Shown here: piece by piece, positions 1-7,839 of the stretch
How the letters are laid out: the number at the start of each line of letters is the position of its first letter
How positions within the stretch are numbered: the first letter of the stretch is position 1
Assembly (NCBI GenBank): GCA_944390005.1
Contig: CALXOJ010000001.1
Coordinates: forward strand, 208,363 to 272,362
DNA from: an uncultured Spirochaetota bacterium
GTDB lineage: Bacteria; Spirochaetota; Spirochaetia; JAFGXN01
Reading direction: 5' to 3'
DNA: 64,000 nucleotides
Notes under the pieces: generated by a model
Databases searched by the model: none
What the model saw: only the letters and a program-made list of their open reading frames with translations
Told to the model about the DNA's origin: nothing
Position numbers and translations under genes: made by a program

Positions 1-575
1 CCGATGATCGCCAATATCCGAAGGACGCGTTCGCGCGGCGGTTTGCGTTTCAGCAGAATCGCGATGACGGCGGCCGCGGTAAAACCGCTTATCGCAATCA
101 TAGCCAAGGCGTCCATAAAAAGCAGGTTTTCGAATTTCGGAAGAATCCATTCGCTTTGCCGAATCGACGCCGGAATGAGAGTGTCCAGCGTTTCGTTCGG
201 ATCAAACATCGAGGCACTGGAATTTTTCAGTAAAAGCGAAAATACGAAATGAAAGACAATCAGGACGGTCGACGTCAACAATAGCGGTTGAATGACGTTT
301 TTGGCCGAAGAACCGTTTTCGAAACGGCGCAGAGCTGTGAAGGTGTTCGCGGTGACGCTGATGAATGCAAAAAGTCCAGCCATCGGCGAAATCAAAACGA
401 TCGGCGATAAAACTGCCAGCAGTCCGATGGGGACTGTCGCCAACGCGTTGGCGGTACTGTAAAAGACACCGTAAATGAGGCAGTGCGTTAAAACGACGCC
501 TAAAATGGCCAGTCCGCGGAAAAAATCGACGGAAACAATCCGTTTTGAATCCAAAGGAGTCTCTGTTGTTTTCAT
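1..575 (-). CDS. Acyltransferase-like polytopic membrane protein (partial, N-terminal part)
   Basis: The reading frame opens at an ATG at 573-575 on the minus strand and stays open for 191 codons to the left edge, so the C-terminal part is outside the window. The N-terminus carries the stretch VDFFRGLAILGVVLTH (about residues 16-31), which resembles the first membrane helix of DUF418/DUF1624 (heparan-alpha-glucosaminide N-acetyltransferase-like) proteins. Further hydrophobic segments lie at about residues 45-75, 98-118 and 152-175. Those families are inner-membrane acyl transferases of mostly unknown substrate. No promoter is obvious upstream. It is transcribed in the same direction as fba, but a terminator separates the two. 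The frame is well supported; the family is a motif-level guess. Confidence 0.6.
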   Translation of the reverse strand, partial: MKTTETPLDSKRIVSVDFFRGLAILGVVLTHCLIYGVFYSTANALATVPIGLLAVLSPIVLISPMAGLFAFISVTANTFTALRRFENGSSAKNVIQPLLLTSTVLIVFHFVFSLLLKNSSASMFDPNETLDTLIPASIRQSEWILPKFENLLFMDALAMIAISGFTAAAVIAILLKRKPPRERVLRILAII

Positions 576-630
576 ACGGCTATTATAAATGATGTTATCC
601 GGTTTGAAAAGCCCGCCGCGGGTTTATATA

Positions 631-659
631 AAAAAAGGGACGGAAAAACCGTCCCTTTT
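631..659 (-). terminator. Intrinsic terminator of fba
   Basis: A 7-bp perfect stem (637-643 with 649-655, loop of five A) lies 15 bases past the fba stop. Read on the minus strand it is followed by a run of seven T. The plus-strand side has only four T, so the main direction is leftward. Confidence 0.8.
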
Positions 660-673
660 CGGCGTCAGGGTGG

Positions 674-1672
674 TCAGGCTTGACCGGCCGATCCCAAAAC
701 GTTGATGTTTTTCTTTTTGTACAGTTCGCGCAGCGCGTCCCGGGCGGGGCCCAAATACTTGCGAGGATCAAATTCCGCCGGATTATCGTGAAAAACTTTG
801 CGGATGGCAGCTGTCATCGCCAAGCGTCCGTCTGAGTCAATGTTGATCTTGCATACAGCGGATTTGGCTGCTTTTCTCAGTTCTTCTTCGGGAATACCGA
901 TGGCGTCTTTCAGCTTGCCGCCGTTTTCATTGATGATCTTGACCTGATCCTGCGGAACGGAGGAGGAGCCGTGAAGAACAATCGGGAAGCCCGGAATTCG
1001 TTTTTCAACCTCTTCCAAGATGTCGAAACGCAGCGGCGGGGGAATCAAAATTCCGTCGGCGTTGCGGGTGCACTGTTCGGGTTTGAATTTGTTGGCTCCG
1101 TGAGATGTTCCGATGGAAATCGCCAGAGAATCGACTCCTGTCTTTTTAACAAAATCTTCGACTTCATCGGGGCTGGTGTAGTTGGAATGTTCATGGGAAA
1201 CTTCGTCTTCGACGCCGGCCAATACTCCGAGTTCGCCTTCAACCGTCACGTAATCCTTTTGCGAATGAGCGTAATCACAGACTTTTTTTGTCAGCGCGAC
1301 GTTTTCATCATAGGGAAGATGGGAGCCGTCGATCATAACGGAAGAAAATCCGCTGTCAATGCAGTCTTTGCACAGTTCAAACGAATCGCCGTGATCCAAG
1401 TGAAGAACAATCGGAATGGGGTATCCCAATTCGGCCGCATATTCAACGGCGCCTTTTGCCATGTTTTTGAGCAGTGTGGCATTGGCGTATTTACGGGCAC
1501 CCGAAGAGACTTGCAGGATGACCGGAGACTTTGTTTCGACGCACGCCTGAATGATTGCTTGCAGCTGCTCCATATTGTTAAAATTGTAAGCGGGAATGGC
1601 GTAATGACCCGCCATCGCTTTCTTGAACAACTCTTTTGTGTTGACAAGACCCAATTCTTTGTAACTAGGCAT
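674..1672 (-). CDS. fba: Class II fructose-bisphosphate aldolase
   Basis: This 332-residue cytoplasmic enzyme cleaves fructose 1,6-bisphosphate to dihydroxyacetone phosphate and glyceraldehyde 3-phosphate, using zinc. The class II signature HLDHGDS is at residues 91-97 and gives the catalytic Asp and a zinc His; the later VEGELG and ISIGTSHG stretches are also typical. The frame is open up to 1732, but I place the start at the ATG at 1670-1672 because AAGGAG sits 6 bases before it and the protein then begins at the usual family position. A promoter with TATAAT (1704-1709) explains its expression. Its neighbours are a divergent lipoprotein gene and flaA genes; aldolase next to flaA is an arrangement I recall from treponemes. 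The remaining lower-glycolysis genes are at 21-24 kb. Confidence 0.95.
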   Translation of the reverse strand: MPSYKELGLVNTKELFKKAMAGHYAIPAYNFNNMEQLQAIIQACVETKSPVILQVSSGARKYANATLLKNMAKGAVEYAAELGYPIPIVLHLDHGDSFELCKDCIDSGFSSVMIDGSHLPYDENVALTKKVCDYAHSQKDYVTVEGELGVLAGVEDEVSHEHSNYTSPDEVEDFVKKTGVDSLAISIGTSHGANKFKPEQCTRNADGILIPPPLRFDILEEVEKRIPGFPIVLHGSSSVPQDQVKIINENGGKLKDAIGIPEEELRKAAKSAVCKINIDSDGRLAMTAAIRKVFHDNPAEFDPRKYLGPARDALRELYKKKNINVLGSAGQA

Positions 1673-1703
1673 ATGAATGCTCCTTATAAAATAGTTTTGA
1701 TTG

Positions 1704-1732
1704 ATTATAGACCGAAAGGCGCAATTAATCAA
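1704..1732 (-). promoter_or_regulatory. Sigma-70-type promoter of fba
   Basis: Read on the minus strand: -35 TTGATT (1727-1732), 17-base spacer, -10 TATAAT (1704-1709). The predicted transcription start near 1697 leaves a leader of about 25 bases with an AAGGAG ribosome-binding site. Confidence 0.65.
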
Positions 1733-1739
1733 GAAAGAA

Positions 1740-1768
1740 TTGACTGTCCTCCATGATAATGATAAATT
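1740..1768 (+). promoter_or_regulatory. Candidate promoter of the lipoprotein gene at 1780
   Basis: TTGACT (1740-1745), 17-base spacer, TAAATT (1763-1768). The predicted start near 1775 lies about 5 bases before the ATG at 1780, and no Shine-Dalgarno sequence is visible. The -10 matches consensus at four of six positions, so this is a moderate call. Confidence 0.45.
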
Positions 1769-1779
1769 ATTTCCGTGCT

Positions 1780-2817
1780 ATGAAAAAAATTTTTATCGGA
1801 TGGATTTTAACCGCACTTCTTGCTTGTTCCGGAGGAAAGGCTGTTTTTATCTGCGATCAGGTTTACGAGACAACGACGGTTGAGCCGTACCGCATGGAAC
1901 GGAGTTTAAAAAAGGCTCTGGGGCGGGCCGGGTACGGGTACGAATTCCTGTCGGTTCCGGTCACGGCCGTTCTGTCGGAAGCCTTCCCGGAAGCGGCGGA
2001 GGTTGTCGTCTTATCGCCGATTTTGAGCAAACAAGCGGAGGCGTGCGCTGCCGAACATCCCGAAACGCTGTTTATTGTTTTGGAGGAAAAACCGTCAACG
2101 CAGCTGCCGAATTTGACCGGTATTCCGAAAAACGGCGTCCGCGCATATGAAGATTTAGGTCGGCTTTTTGGGCGTATGAGCATGGAACGGATTCCCGATC
2201 CGTTTCCGGAGGAGGAAGACGGCACCGAGGCGGCCGCCGGAAACTCCGTTGCGGAAGAGTCTGTTCCCGAACCGTCTGCCGAAGTCGATGAGGAAATCCC
2301 GCAAGAGTGGCAGCCGTCGGATGCTTCTCTTGAATCGTCTGTTATTCTGAAACCGGCGGTTGTGTTTTCGAAACTTTCTTTAGAGAAAGAAGCTGCGCAT
2401 ATGGCTTTTATGCGGACTTTTTCCGAAATCAATCCCCATTCTCCGCCGCCGCTTCAAGTCGTCGAGGTTCCCTCGGTTCAGGATTCAGCCTCCGTTAATC
2501 GTCTTGCGGACGAATTGGAATCCCATCGATCGAATTTGATCTTTTTGGATGCCGGCTCAATGACGCCTCAGCTGATTGAATTATTGGCGCATGAAGAGGT
2601 TTTGCTGGTTGCTTTTCAAATTCCTCGCGACGATAATCCTCTATGGAGCAATGTAGATCTTGTTTTGGAGTGGAATTATGCCAGTGCTTTCGATTCGTTC
2701 TTTTCCTCTCTGCCTGAAAACAGGGAGAATGAGATTTTTTTTGATTTACAAATAAAAAAATATAAAAAGGACTCAATTTTATATCAATATCATGCCGAAA
2801 AAATAAATGACAAATAG
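1780..2817 (+). CDS. Predicted lipoprotein, possible periplasmic-binding-protein fold
   Basis: The product has 345 residues from the ATG at 1780. Upstream in-frame ATGs at 1753 and 1759 precede the predicted transcription start and would spoil the signal peptide. The N-terminus MKKIFIGWILTALLAC ends in a lipobox (LLAC, Cys16), so the mature protein should be lipid-anchored. Residues about 20-140 read as alternating hydrophobic strands and helices (VVVLSPILS, LFIVLEEKP) and a similar pattern recurs near 225-300, as in two-lobed binding proteins. An acidic Glu/Pro-rich linker (about 143-185) joins the halves. I do not recognise a named family. It lies between fba and flaA, transcribed with the flagellar genes but with its own candidate promoter. 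The ligand is unknown. Confidence 0.7.
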   Translation: MKKIFIGWILTALLACSGGKAVFICDQVYETTTVEPYRMERSLKKALGRAGYGYEFLSVPVTAVLSEAFPEAAEVVVLSPILSKQAEACAAEHPETLFIVLEEKPSTQLPNLTGIPKNGVRAYEDLGRLFGRMSMERIPDPFPEEEDGTEAAAGNSVAEESVPEPSAEVDEEIPQEWQPSDASLESSVILKPAVVFSKLSLEKEAAHMAFMRTFSEINPHSPPPLQVVEVPSVQDSASVNRLADELESHRSNLIFLDAGSMTPQLIELLAHEEVLLVAFQIPRDDNPLWSNVDLVLEWNYASAFDSFFSSLPENRENEIFFDLQIKKYKKDSILYQYHAEKINDK

Positions 2818-2829
2818 TACTAAAACTAT

Positions 2830-2858
2830 TTGACTCAAAACAGGATTTGAAATATAAT
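2830..2858 (+). promoter_or_regulatory. Strong sigma-70 promoter of the flaA pair
   Basis: TTGACT (2830-2835), 17-base spacer, perfect TATAAT (2853-2858). The predicted start near 2865 gives a 14-base leader containing AAGGAAGGAG before the ATG at 2879. Sheath genes of spirochetes are generally read by the housekeeping sigma factor, which fits. Confidence 0.8.
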
Positions 2859-2878
2859 TCCAAAGGAAGGAGACGCTC

Positions 2879-3751
2879 ATGGTAAAAAGGATGTTCTGTT
2901 TGACTCTGATTGCGGCTGTCTGTGCCGTTTCGGGAATTTCGTTGTTTGCTCAAATGAAAAGCAATTACGAAATTACTTATTTGGTTGAAAGTTTTGACCC
3001 GGACGACAAAACGAAAGAGTGGAGTGCCCGCGGCAGTGAATTTTCGGTTGAAGAATTTCCGAAAGTCGCTTACGTAGAAGAAAGGCCGAAACAGTTGGCT
3101 TTGACCGCTGTTGAAGGGAAAACTTACAACGCTCTCGGTGTTCGCGCTCAGTTTGAGAAGAAAGGTTACAACACGATCGAAATTTTCCCGGGAACTGCAG
3201 AAGAAAGCGATCCGATTGTTGTTAACGGAGTTTGTACGACGATTGATGTTTGGGTTTGGGGTGCTGGATACAACTACGATATGGCTGTTTGTGTCCGCGA
3301 TTTCAACGGCATTATGTACACCTTGCCGATGGGAAAATTGAATTTTATCGGATGGCAGAATTTAAAGGTGAAAGTTCCTACATATATTCGCCAGGAATCC
3401 GCACAGCTGCCGGCTAACCGTTATTTGGAAATTGTTAAATTTGTAATTACGACGACTCCCAAAGAACGCGTTGATGATTTCTTTGTTTATCTTGATGAAA
3501 TTACCGTCTCGACGGACCTGAAATACGTTTCTTTCGACGGCGATAATTTAGTCGAACCGGCTGTTGTCAATGAAGCTTGGGGTGCCGGAACCATTAAGAA
3601 AGTTCAGAAAGGCAATCTGGTTGATCCGACTGCAAAAGAAGATTCTCAAGCCGAATCGGACGGAACAACAGATGACAGCGAGGGTGAAGCGGCTGATAAT
3701 GATCAAACCGCTGCGCCTGTACAAGAAACACAAGAGAATGAAGGAGCTTAA
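2879..3751 (+). CDS. flaA: Flagellar filament outer layer (sheath) protein, FlaA family, first paralogue
   Basis: This 290-residue exported protein has a signal peptide (MVKRMFCLTLIAAVCAVSGISLFA, cleavage after FA-Q). FlaA proteins form or contact the sheath around the FlaB core of spirochete periplasmic flagella. Family features include the opening VESFD, the central strand-rich block IDVWVWGAGYNYDMAVCVRD (about 121-140) and the LNFIGWQNLKVKVPTYI segment (about 154-170), which recurs in the next gene as LNFIGWKQLVAYVPP. The last 45 residues are an acidic low-complexity tail rich in Asp, Glu and Thr. The start is fixed by GGAAGGAG 7 bases upstream. It is followed after 2 bases by a second flaA-type gene, so the two are co-transcribed. 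It could correspond to FlaA2 rather than FlaA1 of treponemes; I cannot tell by eye. Confidence 0.85.
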   Translation: MVKRMFCLTLIAAVCAVSGISLFAQMKSNYEITYLVESFDPDDKTKEWSARGSEFSVEEFPKVAYVEERPKQLALTAVEGKTYNALGVRAQFEKKGYNTIEIFPGTAEESDPIVVNGVCTTIDVWVWGAGYNYDMAVCVRDFNGIMYTLPMGKLNFIGWQNLKVKVPTYIRQESAQLPANRYLEIVKFVITTTPKERVDDFFVYLDEITVSTDLKYVSFDGDNLVEPAVVNEAWGAGTIKKVQKGNLVDPTAKEDSQAESDGTTDDSEGEAADNDQTAAPVQETQENEGA

Positions 3752-3753
3752 TA

Positions 3754-4653
3754 ATGAAAAAAATCTGTTTGTTTCTTTTGATGTTTTTAACTTTCGGAAT
3801 TTTTGCGCAGGAAACCGCTCCCGTGCAAACTGAAGAGACGACTGCGGCTGATGCGAATGCAGATGCGCCTGTCGCGACTGATACGGCTACCGATGATACG
3901 GCTGCCGATGATACAGCTGCCGCCGCTTCTTCGGAGGATAATGCTGCTGCTTCTGATGAAGAAGCAAGTGAATCGACAAATTATACCGATCGGTCTGCTC
4001 AAGTGGATGTTTCCAAAGTCGGAACTGATCAGCAAGCCTCTGAAGTGAAAGCTTTCGTGTTGGATCAATTCAATTTGACAACCGGATGGGAACCTGTTGT
4101 GTATCCCGATACGGCAACGGCTGTCATGAAATATCTGGATCGTCCCGACAAGCCGGAATCTGAAGGCGAAAAATATGATTTAACGGGAAATACCGCCGAG
4201 GCGGAAGAACGTTCTACGGTATTGGGTGCAAAAATTAATTTCACTCGCCGTGCTTACGGGGAAGAGTTTTACCTCAAGAGAAGTTCGCCCATCCGTCTTG
4301 AAGGAATAACGAAAGCTTTTTCGTTATGGGTTTGCGGAAGAGGAATGAATCACGAGTTGTATATCCGTGCAAAATCCGCAACGGGAATGATTGTTGATAT
4401 TCCTTTTGAAAATCCCAAATTGAATTTTATCGGCTGGAAGCAGTTAGTAGCTTATGTTCCGCCTACGGTGATTCAGGAGGATTCTTTGGATCCCGATAAT
4501 CCTGGACTCACAGTTTTGGGATTGGTGCTGAAGTTCAATGCCATGGAAATGGTATATGATTACTACATTTATTTCGATGATTTGGAAGCTTACACTGACG
4601 TTGTTCACTTGTCGCAGTACAGCGGCATTGAGAATATGTCGGACGAGTGGTAG
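3754..4653 (+). CDS. flaA: Flagellar filament outer layer (sheath) protein, FlaA family, second paralogue
   Basis: The product has 299 residues with a signal peptide (cleavage near FGIFA-Q, residue 18). Residues about 20-75 are an unusual low-complexity stretch of Ala, Asp, Thr and Glu, including near-repeats of TDDTAAD. The FlaA core follows from about residue 90: FVLDQFNLTTGWEP, then FSLWVCGRGMNHELYIRAK (about 190-208), then LNFIGWKQLVAYVPP (about 224-238) and a C-terminal DYYIYFDDLEAYTD block. AAGGAG lies 8-13 bases before the ATG. It is the last gene before a clear terminator. Sheath composition, and so filament stiffness, is probably set by the ratio of the two paralogues; this is inference. 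The acidic insert is absent from the first paralogue, which instead has an acidic C-terminal tail. Confidence 0.85.
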   Translation: MKKICLFLLMFLTFGIFAQETAPVQTEETTAADANADAPVATDTATDDTAADDTAAAASSEDNAAASDEEASESTNYTDRSAQVDVSKVGTDQQASEVKAFVLDQFNLTTGWEPVVYPDTATAVMKYLDRPDKPESEGEKYDLTGNTAEAEERSTVLGAKINFTRRAYGEEFYLKRSSPIRLEGITKAFSLWVCGRGMNHELYIRAKSATGMIVDIPFENPKLNFIGWKQLVAYVPPTVIQEDSLDPDNPGLTVLGLVLKFNAMEMVYDYYIYFDDLEAYTDVVHLSQYSGIENMSDEW

Positions 4654-4666
4654 ACCATCGTTGATT

Positions 4667-4698
4667 AAAAAGGAGACTTTTTCAGTCTCCTTTTTTTT
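4667..4698 (+). terminator. Intrinsic terminator of the flaA operon
   Basis: Stem AGGAGACT with AGTCTCCT around a short TTTTC loop, followed by a run of eight or nine T, 14 bases past the flaA stop. Confidence 0.9.
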
Positions 4699-4699
4699 A

Positions 4700-4728
4700 T
4701 TGACAAAGGAAGTAATGTGTGTTAAGTT
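4700..4728 (+). promoter_or_regulatory. Promoter of the steroid-reductase-like gene
   Basis: TTGACA (4700-4705, perfect), 17-base spacer, TAAGTT (4723-4728). It abuts the T-run of the preceding terminator, so termination and re-initiation lie back to back. Predicted start about 4735. Confidence 0.6.
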
Positions 4729-4748
4729 AGAGATACGGAGAGGACGCT

Positions 4749-5534
4749 TTGGGGCATTTATTTTACTACTCGCATGCATATCAGATTTTATTGGTTTTTC
4801 AGCTTGTTTCATCAATTTTAGTGCTTCTGTTTTTATTTTATAAATCAGCACCTTACGGTAAATTTGTAACGAATGGGTTTGGTCCTGTGATGCCTGCGCG
4901 TCCCGGTTGGGTGATTATGGAATTCCCTGCTTTTGCCGTCATCCTTGTGATGTTTTATTTGGGGCGTGGTTGGGAAAATCCGGCAATGATTGTTTTTATC
5001 TGCTTATGGGAATTCCATTACGTTTATCGGACTTTTATTTATCCGCTGCGCCTTTCAAAAGGGAGCCGTCCGATGGCAGTTGCTATTCCTCTGACAGGTG
5101 CGTTTTTTAATTCGATTAATGGATACATTAACGGTTATGAAATGTTTCTTTCACCTGATGCGGCAGTTAAATACGATTCATCGTGGTTTTTAACACCATA
5201 CTTTATTGTTGGAACCGGTCTGTTTGTTGCAGGGTGGGTAATTAATCAGCACTCTGACGCCGTGCTGCGTTCTCTGCGTAAACCGGGTGAGACAGGCTAT
5301 AAAATTCCCAACCGAGGATTGCATAAGTGGGTGGCATCTCCTAACTACTTTGGTGAGTTTATGGAGTGGCTCGGATGGGCGGTTTTAACCGCGTCGTGGG
5401 CTGGATTGGCGTTTGCTGCTTTTACATTTGCTAATTTAGGACCGCGTGCTTATAAAAATCTTCAGTGGTATAAAGAGAAATTCGGTGACGAATATCCTTC
5501 TTCGCGGAAGGCGATGATTCCGTTTGTATTCTAA
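4749..5534 (+). CDS. Steroid 5-alpha-reductase-family membrane enzyme
   Basis: The product has 261 residues from a TTG at 4749, the only in-frame start close to the GGAG/AGGA ribosome-binding region. It is highly hydrophobic, with about six membrane segments (near residues 8-30, 50-70, 75-95, 105-125, 145-165 and 210-235). The C-terminal third is the diagnostic part of 3-oxo-5-alpha-steroid 4-dehydrogenases: NRGLHKWVASPNYFGEFMEWLGW followed by ANLGPRA and a KYKEKFGDEYP-like end. Eukaryotic members reduce a conjugated double bond in sterols with NADPH. Bacterial members mostly have unknown lipid substrates, and nothing here suggests sterol synthesis. It is a single-gene transcript between the flaA terminator and a convergent acetyltransferase gene. 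Family assignment is good; the substrate is unknown. Confidence 0.8.
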   Translation: MGHLFYYSHAYQILLVFQLVSSILVLLFLFYKSAPYGKFVTNGFGPVMPARPGWVIMEFPAFAVILVMFYLGRGWENPAMIVFICLWEFHYVYRTFIYPLRLSKGSRPMAVAIPLTGAFFNSINGYINGYEMFLSPDAAVKYDSSWFLTPYFIVGTGLFVAGWVINQHSDAVLRSLRKPGETGYKIPNRGLHKWVASPNYFGEFMEWLGWAVLTASWAGLAFAAFTFANLGPRAYKNLQWYKEKFGDEYPSSRKAMIPFVF

Positions 5535-5539
5535 TCGAC

Positions 5540-6160
5540 TTACGGAGAGCGGAGGCTGTTTTCCGAGGAAGCGGCCGTTTGTGTTTCAATTTGCTTATAA
5601 ACACGGCAGGGGTTTCCGAATGCGATAACATTTTCGGGAATGTTTTTGGTAACAACGCTGCCGGCGCCAATGACCGAGTTATTTCCGATGGCAACTCCCG
5701 GTGTAATGACGGTATTTCCGCCGATCCACACATTATCTCCGATGGTGATCGGTTTGCCGTACTCTTCGCCTTTTAATCTTTCTTGAGGGGAAAGCGGGTG
5801 AGTTGCTGCATAAAGTTGTACATTCGGACCAAGCAAAACATTGCTGCCGATCACAATCGGTGTAACGTCAAGGAAAATACATCCGGCGTTGGCGTAAAAC
5901 GAATCACCGACAGAGATGTTGAAGCCATAGTCGCAGTGAAACGGCGCTTCGATATAAATGTCTTTTCCGCATTTTCCAAAGAGCTTTTTTAATAGGTATT
6001 TTTTTAACGGATAAAAAGGCATAGTGCGGAATCGGTTGATTTTTCGGCAAAGACGTTGTGCGCGCCATCGCAAAAGAACCAGCTCGCGGTCGTTTGCCAA
6101 ATAGCTTTCTCCCGCAACCATTTTTTCCCGATTAGTCTTTTGGTGCTCTTTTTTGCGCAT
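5540..6160 (-). CDS. maa: Maltose/galactoside-type O-acetyltransferase (left-handed beta-helix)
   Basis: The product has 206 residues. An N-terminal helical region (REKMVAGESYLANDRELVLLR) matches the Mac/Maa domain. Hexapeptide repeats follow (about residues 70-185), containing NAGCIFLDVTPIVIGSNVLLGPNVQLYAATHPLS and the active-site-type His of ATHPL. The end VITPGVAIGNNSVIGAGSVVTKNIPENVIAFGNPCRV is typical. Family members move acetyl from acetyl-CoA to sugar hydroxyls. It is the last gene of a leftward operon (tatD-dus-dapB-dapA-this), starting 9 bases after dapA. Because it follows lysine-pathway genes one could think of DapD, but that enzyme has different ends, and the Maa N-terminal domain argues against it. 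True acceptor unknown. Confidence 0.8.
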   Translation of the reverse strand: MRKKEHQKTNREKMVAGESYLANDRELVLLRWRAQRLCRKINRFRTMPFYPLKKYLLKKLFGKCGKDIYIEAPFHCDYGFNISVGDSFYANAGCIFLDVTPIVIGSNVLLGPNVQLYAATHPLSPQERLKGEEYGKPITIGDNVWIGGNTVITPGVAIGNNSVIGAGSVVTKNIPENVIAFGNPCRVYKQIETQTAASSENSLRSP

Positions 6161-6169
6161 CTTTGTCTT

Positions 6170-7051
6170 CTATATCACTTCAGTTTCTTTCAATACTGCG
6201 TCCAACACGGCTTTGCATTGAGCGTTCATTGGACAGAGCGGCAGTCGGTAAACTTCTTTCATCCGTCCTGCTTTGGATAACGCGTATTTGATGGGAATTG
6301 GATTGGTATCGATAAAGAGATTTTTAAAGAGGGCGGAGTATTTCCTGTTGTATTTTCGGGCCGTTTCAAAATCGCCGGAAAGTGCGGCTGCTGTCATTTC
6401 AACCATGGCTTGCGGAATAATGTTGGAAGCGACCGAGATGACGCCGTCGCCGCCGACTGCAATAATTGGTAAGGTCAGACCGTCGTCTCCGGAAAAAATC
6501 ATGAAATCTTCCGGAACGGCATAAACGACATCCGTAACTTGGGACAGAGATCCGGAAGCTTCTTTAATACCAACGATATTTGGGTGTTCGGCTAAACGGG
6601 CGACAGTTTCGGTTTCAATATTGCGTCCTGTGCGGCCGGCAATATTATAAAGAATAATGGGAATCGGGGAAGCGTCAGCAATCGCGGAGAAGTGGCGGAA
6701 CAGTCCTTCTTGACTCGGTTTATTATAATAGGGAGTGACTTGGAGCGAGTAGCTGGCGCCGTCGTCGGCTGCTTGTTTGGTCAAAGCGACAGCTTCGGCT
6801 GTTGAGTTGGATCCGGTTCCGCAGATGACAGGAACCCGCCCCGCCGCTTGCTTGATAACAATGCGGATGACTTCGGCGTGTTCATCATGGCTTAACGTCG
6901 GACTTTCTCCCGTAGTTCCGACGGGCAACAGAGCGGAGACTCCGTTTTCGATTTGAAAATCAACGAATTTTTCCAGAGCATCGACATCCAGAGACCCGTT
7001 TTCAAGAAATGGGGTCGGCAAAGCGGTAATAACTCCCGAGAGTTTTTTCAT
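6170..7051 (-). CDS. dapA: 4-hydroxy-tetrahydrodipicolinate synthase
   Basis: This 293-residue cytoplasmic TIM barrel condenses pyruvate with aspartate semialdehyde in the diaminopimelate/lysine pathway. The Schiff-base lysine is K163 in GIKEASG. The catalytic tyrosine is Y135 in YNIAGRTG, with R140 as carboxylate anchor, and the GTTGE motif is at 45-49. Length is normal. It lies 1 base after dapB in the leftward operon, so the two consecutive pathway steps are made together. Feedback by lysine is common in the family but cannot be judged here. Confidence 0.95.
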   Translation of the reverse strand: MKKLSGVITALPTPFLENGSLDVDALEKFVDFQIENGVSALLPVGTTGESPTLSHDEHAEVIRIVIKQAAGRVPVICGTGSNSTAEAVALTKQAADDGASYSLQVTPYYNKPSQEGLFRHFSAIADASPIPIILYNIAGRTGRNIETETVARLAEHPNIVGIKEASGSLSQVTDVVYAVPEDFMIFSGDDGLTLPIIAVGGDGVISVASNIIPQAMVEMTAAALSGDFETARKYNRKYSALFKNLFIDTNPIPIKYALSKAGRMKEVYRLPLCPMNAQCKAVLDAVLKETEVI

Positions 7052-7052
7052 T

Positions 7053-7811
7053 TTATAACTCCTTTTTGAAGAGATCGTCGATAAAGTCTTCGACGCGGAA
7101 AAAGCCTTTTTTCCCGATCAGCCATTCGGCAGCCATAACTGCACCGAGAGCGAATCCGTCGCGGCTGCGTGCCGTATGTGTCAATTCGACGGTATCGCAA
7201 GGTCCGTCGACTGTTACCGTATGGGTTCCCGGAAGAAAACCGCCGCGAATACCGACAACGTGAAGCTCTTCCGGTTTAATGGCGCGATCAAGTGTTTGTG
7301 TCTGTATAACGGTTTTTCGTCGGTTGTTTTCAAGTACTTTTTCGGCTAATGTCAGAGCGGTTCCCGAGGGCGAATCTTTTTTCATTTTGTGATGGAATTC
7401 ATGTATCATAATATCGTAGTCGGGAAGTTTTTCGGTCAATCTGGAAATTTCGGCTGTCAGTTTAAATAAAAGGTGCGCACCTACGGAAAAGTTGTTTCCC
7501 CATAAAGCGGTTCCGTTGGAGCGGGTGACTAAATCAGCGATCGCTTTTCGGCGATCATCCCAACCGGTGGTTCCGATGACAGCCGGGACACCGGTTTTTG
7601 CGTAAAGCTCCGCATTGGTTTCGATTCCTTGAGGAAGAGCGAATTCAATAACAGCATCAGCATTTTTCAGTAAATCGGGAGTCAGTGTTTTGACAACGCC
7701 GGCGTCTTCTGCAGCAGGATCAACTTTAGCCGTAATCGAATGACCGCGCTGAAGAGCGGCGTCTTCGACTGCCTTTCCCATTCGTCCGTATCCAACCAAA
7801 ATGATTTTCAT
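7053..7811 (-). CDS. dapB: 4-hydroxy-tetrahydrodipicolinate reductase
   Basis: The product has 252 residues. The frame is open much further upstream, but the ATG at 7809-7811 gives the correct N-terminal nucleotide-binding motif (VGYGRMG, residues 5-11), is preceded by GAGGTTGCC, and fits the 28-base gap after dus. It reduces the DapA product with NAD(P)H. The catalytic signature EFHHKMKKDSPSGTA holds the His-His and Lys of the family and the GT(A) phosphate-binding turn; TTGW earlier is also typical. Immediately followed by dapA. Confidence 0.95.
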   Translation of the reverse strand: MKIILVGYGRMGKAVEDAALQRGHSITAKVDPAAEDAGVVKTLTPDLLKNADAVIEFALPQGIETNAELYAKTGVPAVIGTTGWDDRRKAIADLVTRSNGTALWGNNFSVGAHLLFKLTAEISRLTEKLPDYDIMIHEFHHKMKKDSPSGTALTLAEKVLENNRRKTVIQTQTLDRAIKPEELHVVGIRGGFLPGTHTVTVDGPCDTVELTHTARSRDGFALGAVMAAEWLIGKKGFFRVEDFIDDLFKKEL

Positions 7812-7839
7812 GGCAACCTCTTTGTTTATATTATCCGAT

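Noticed and set aside
971-1756. Open frame of 261 codons on the plus strand opposite fba
   Set aside because: Shadow of the aldolase gene; no family motif and no ribosome-binding site.
5486-5515. Terminator between the convergent reductase and acetyltransferase genes
   Set aside because: Only a 5-bp CCTTC/GAAGG stem without a T-run in either direction.
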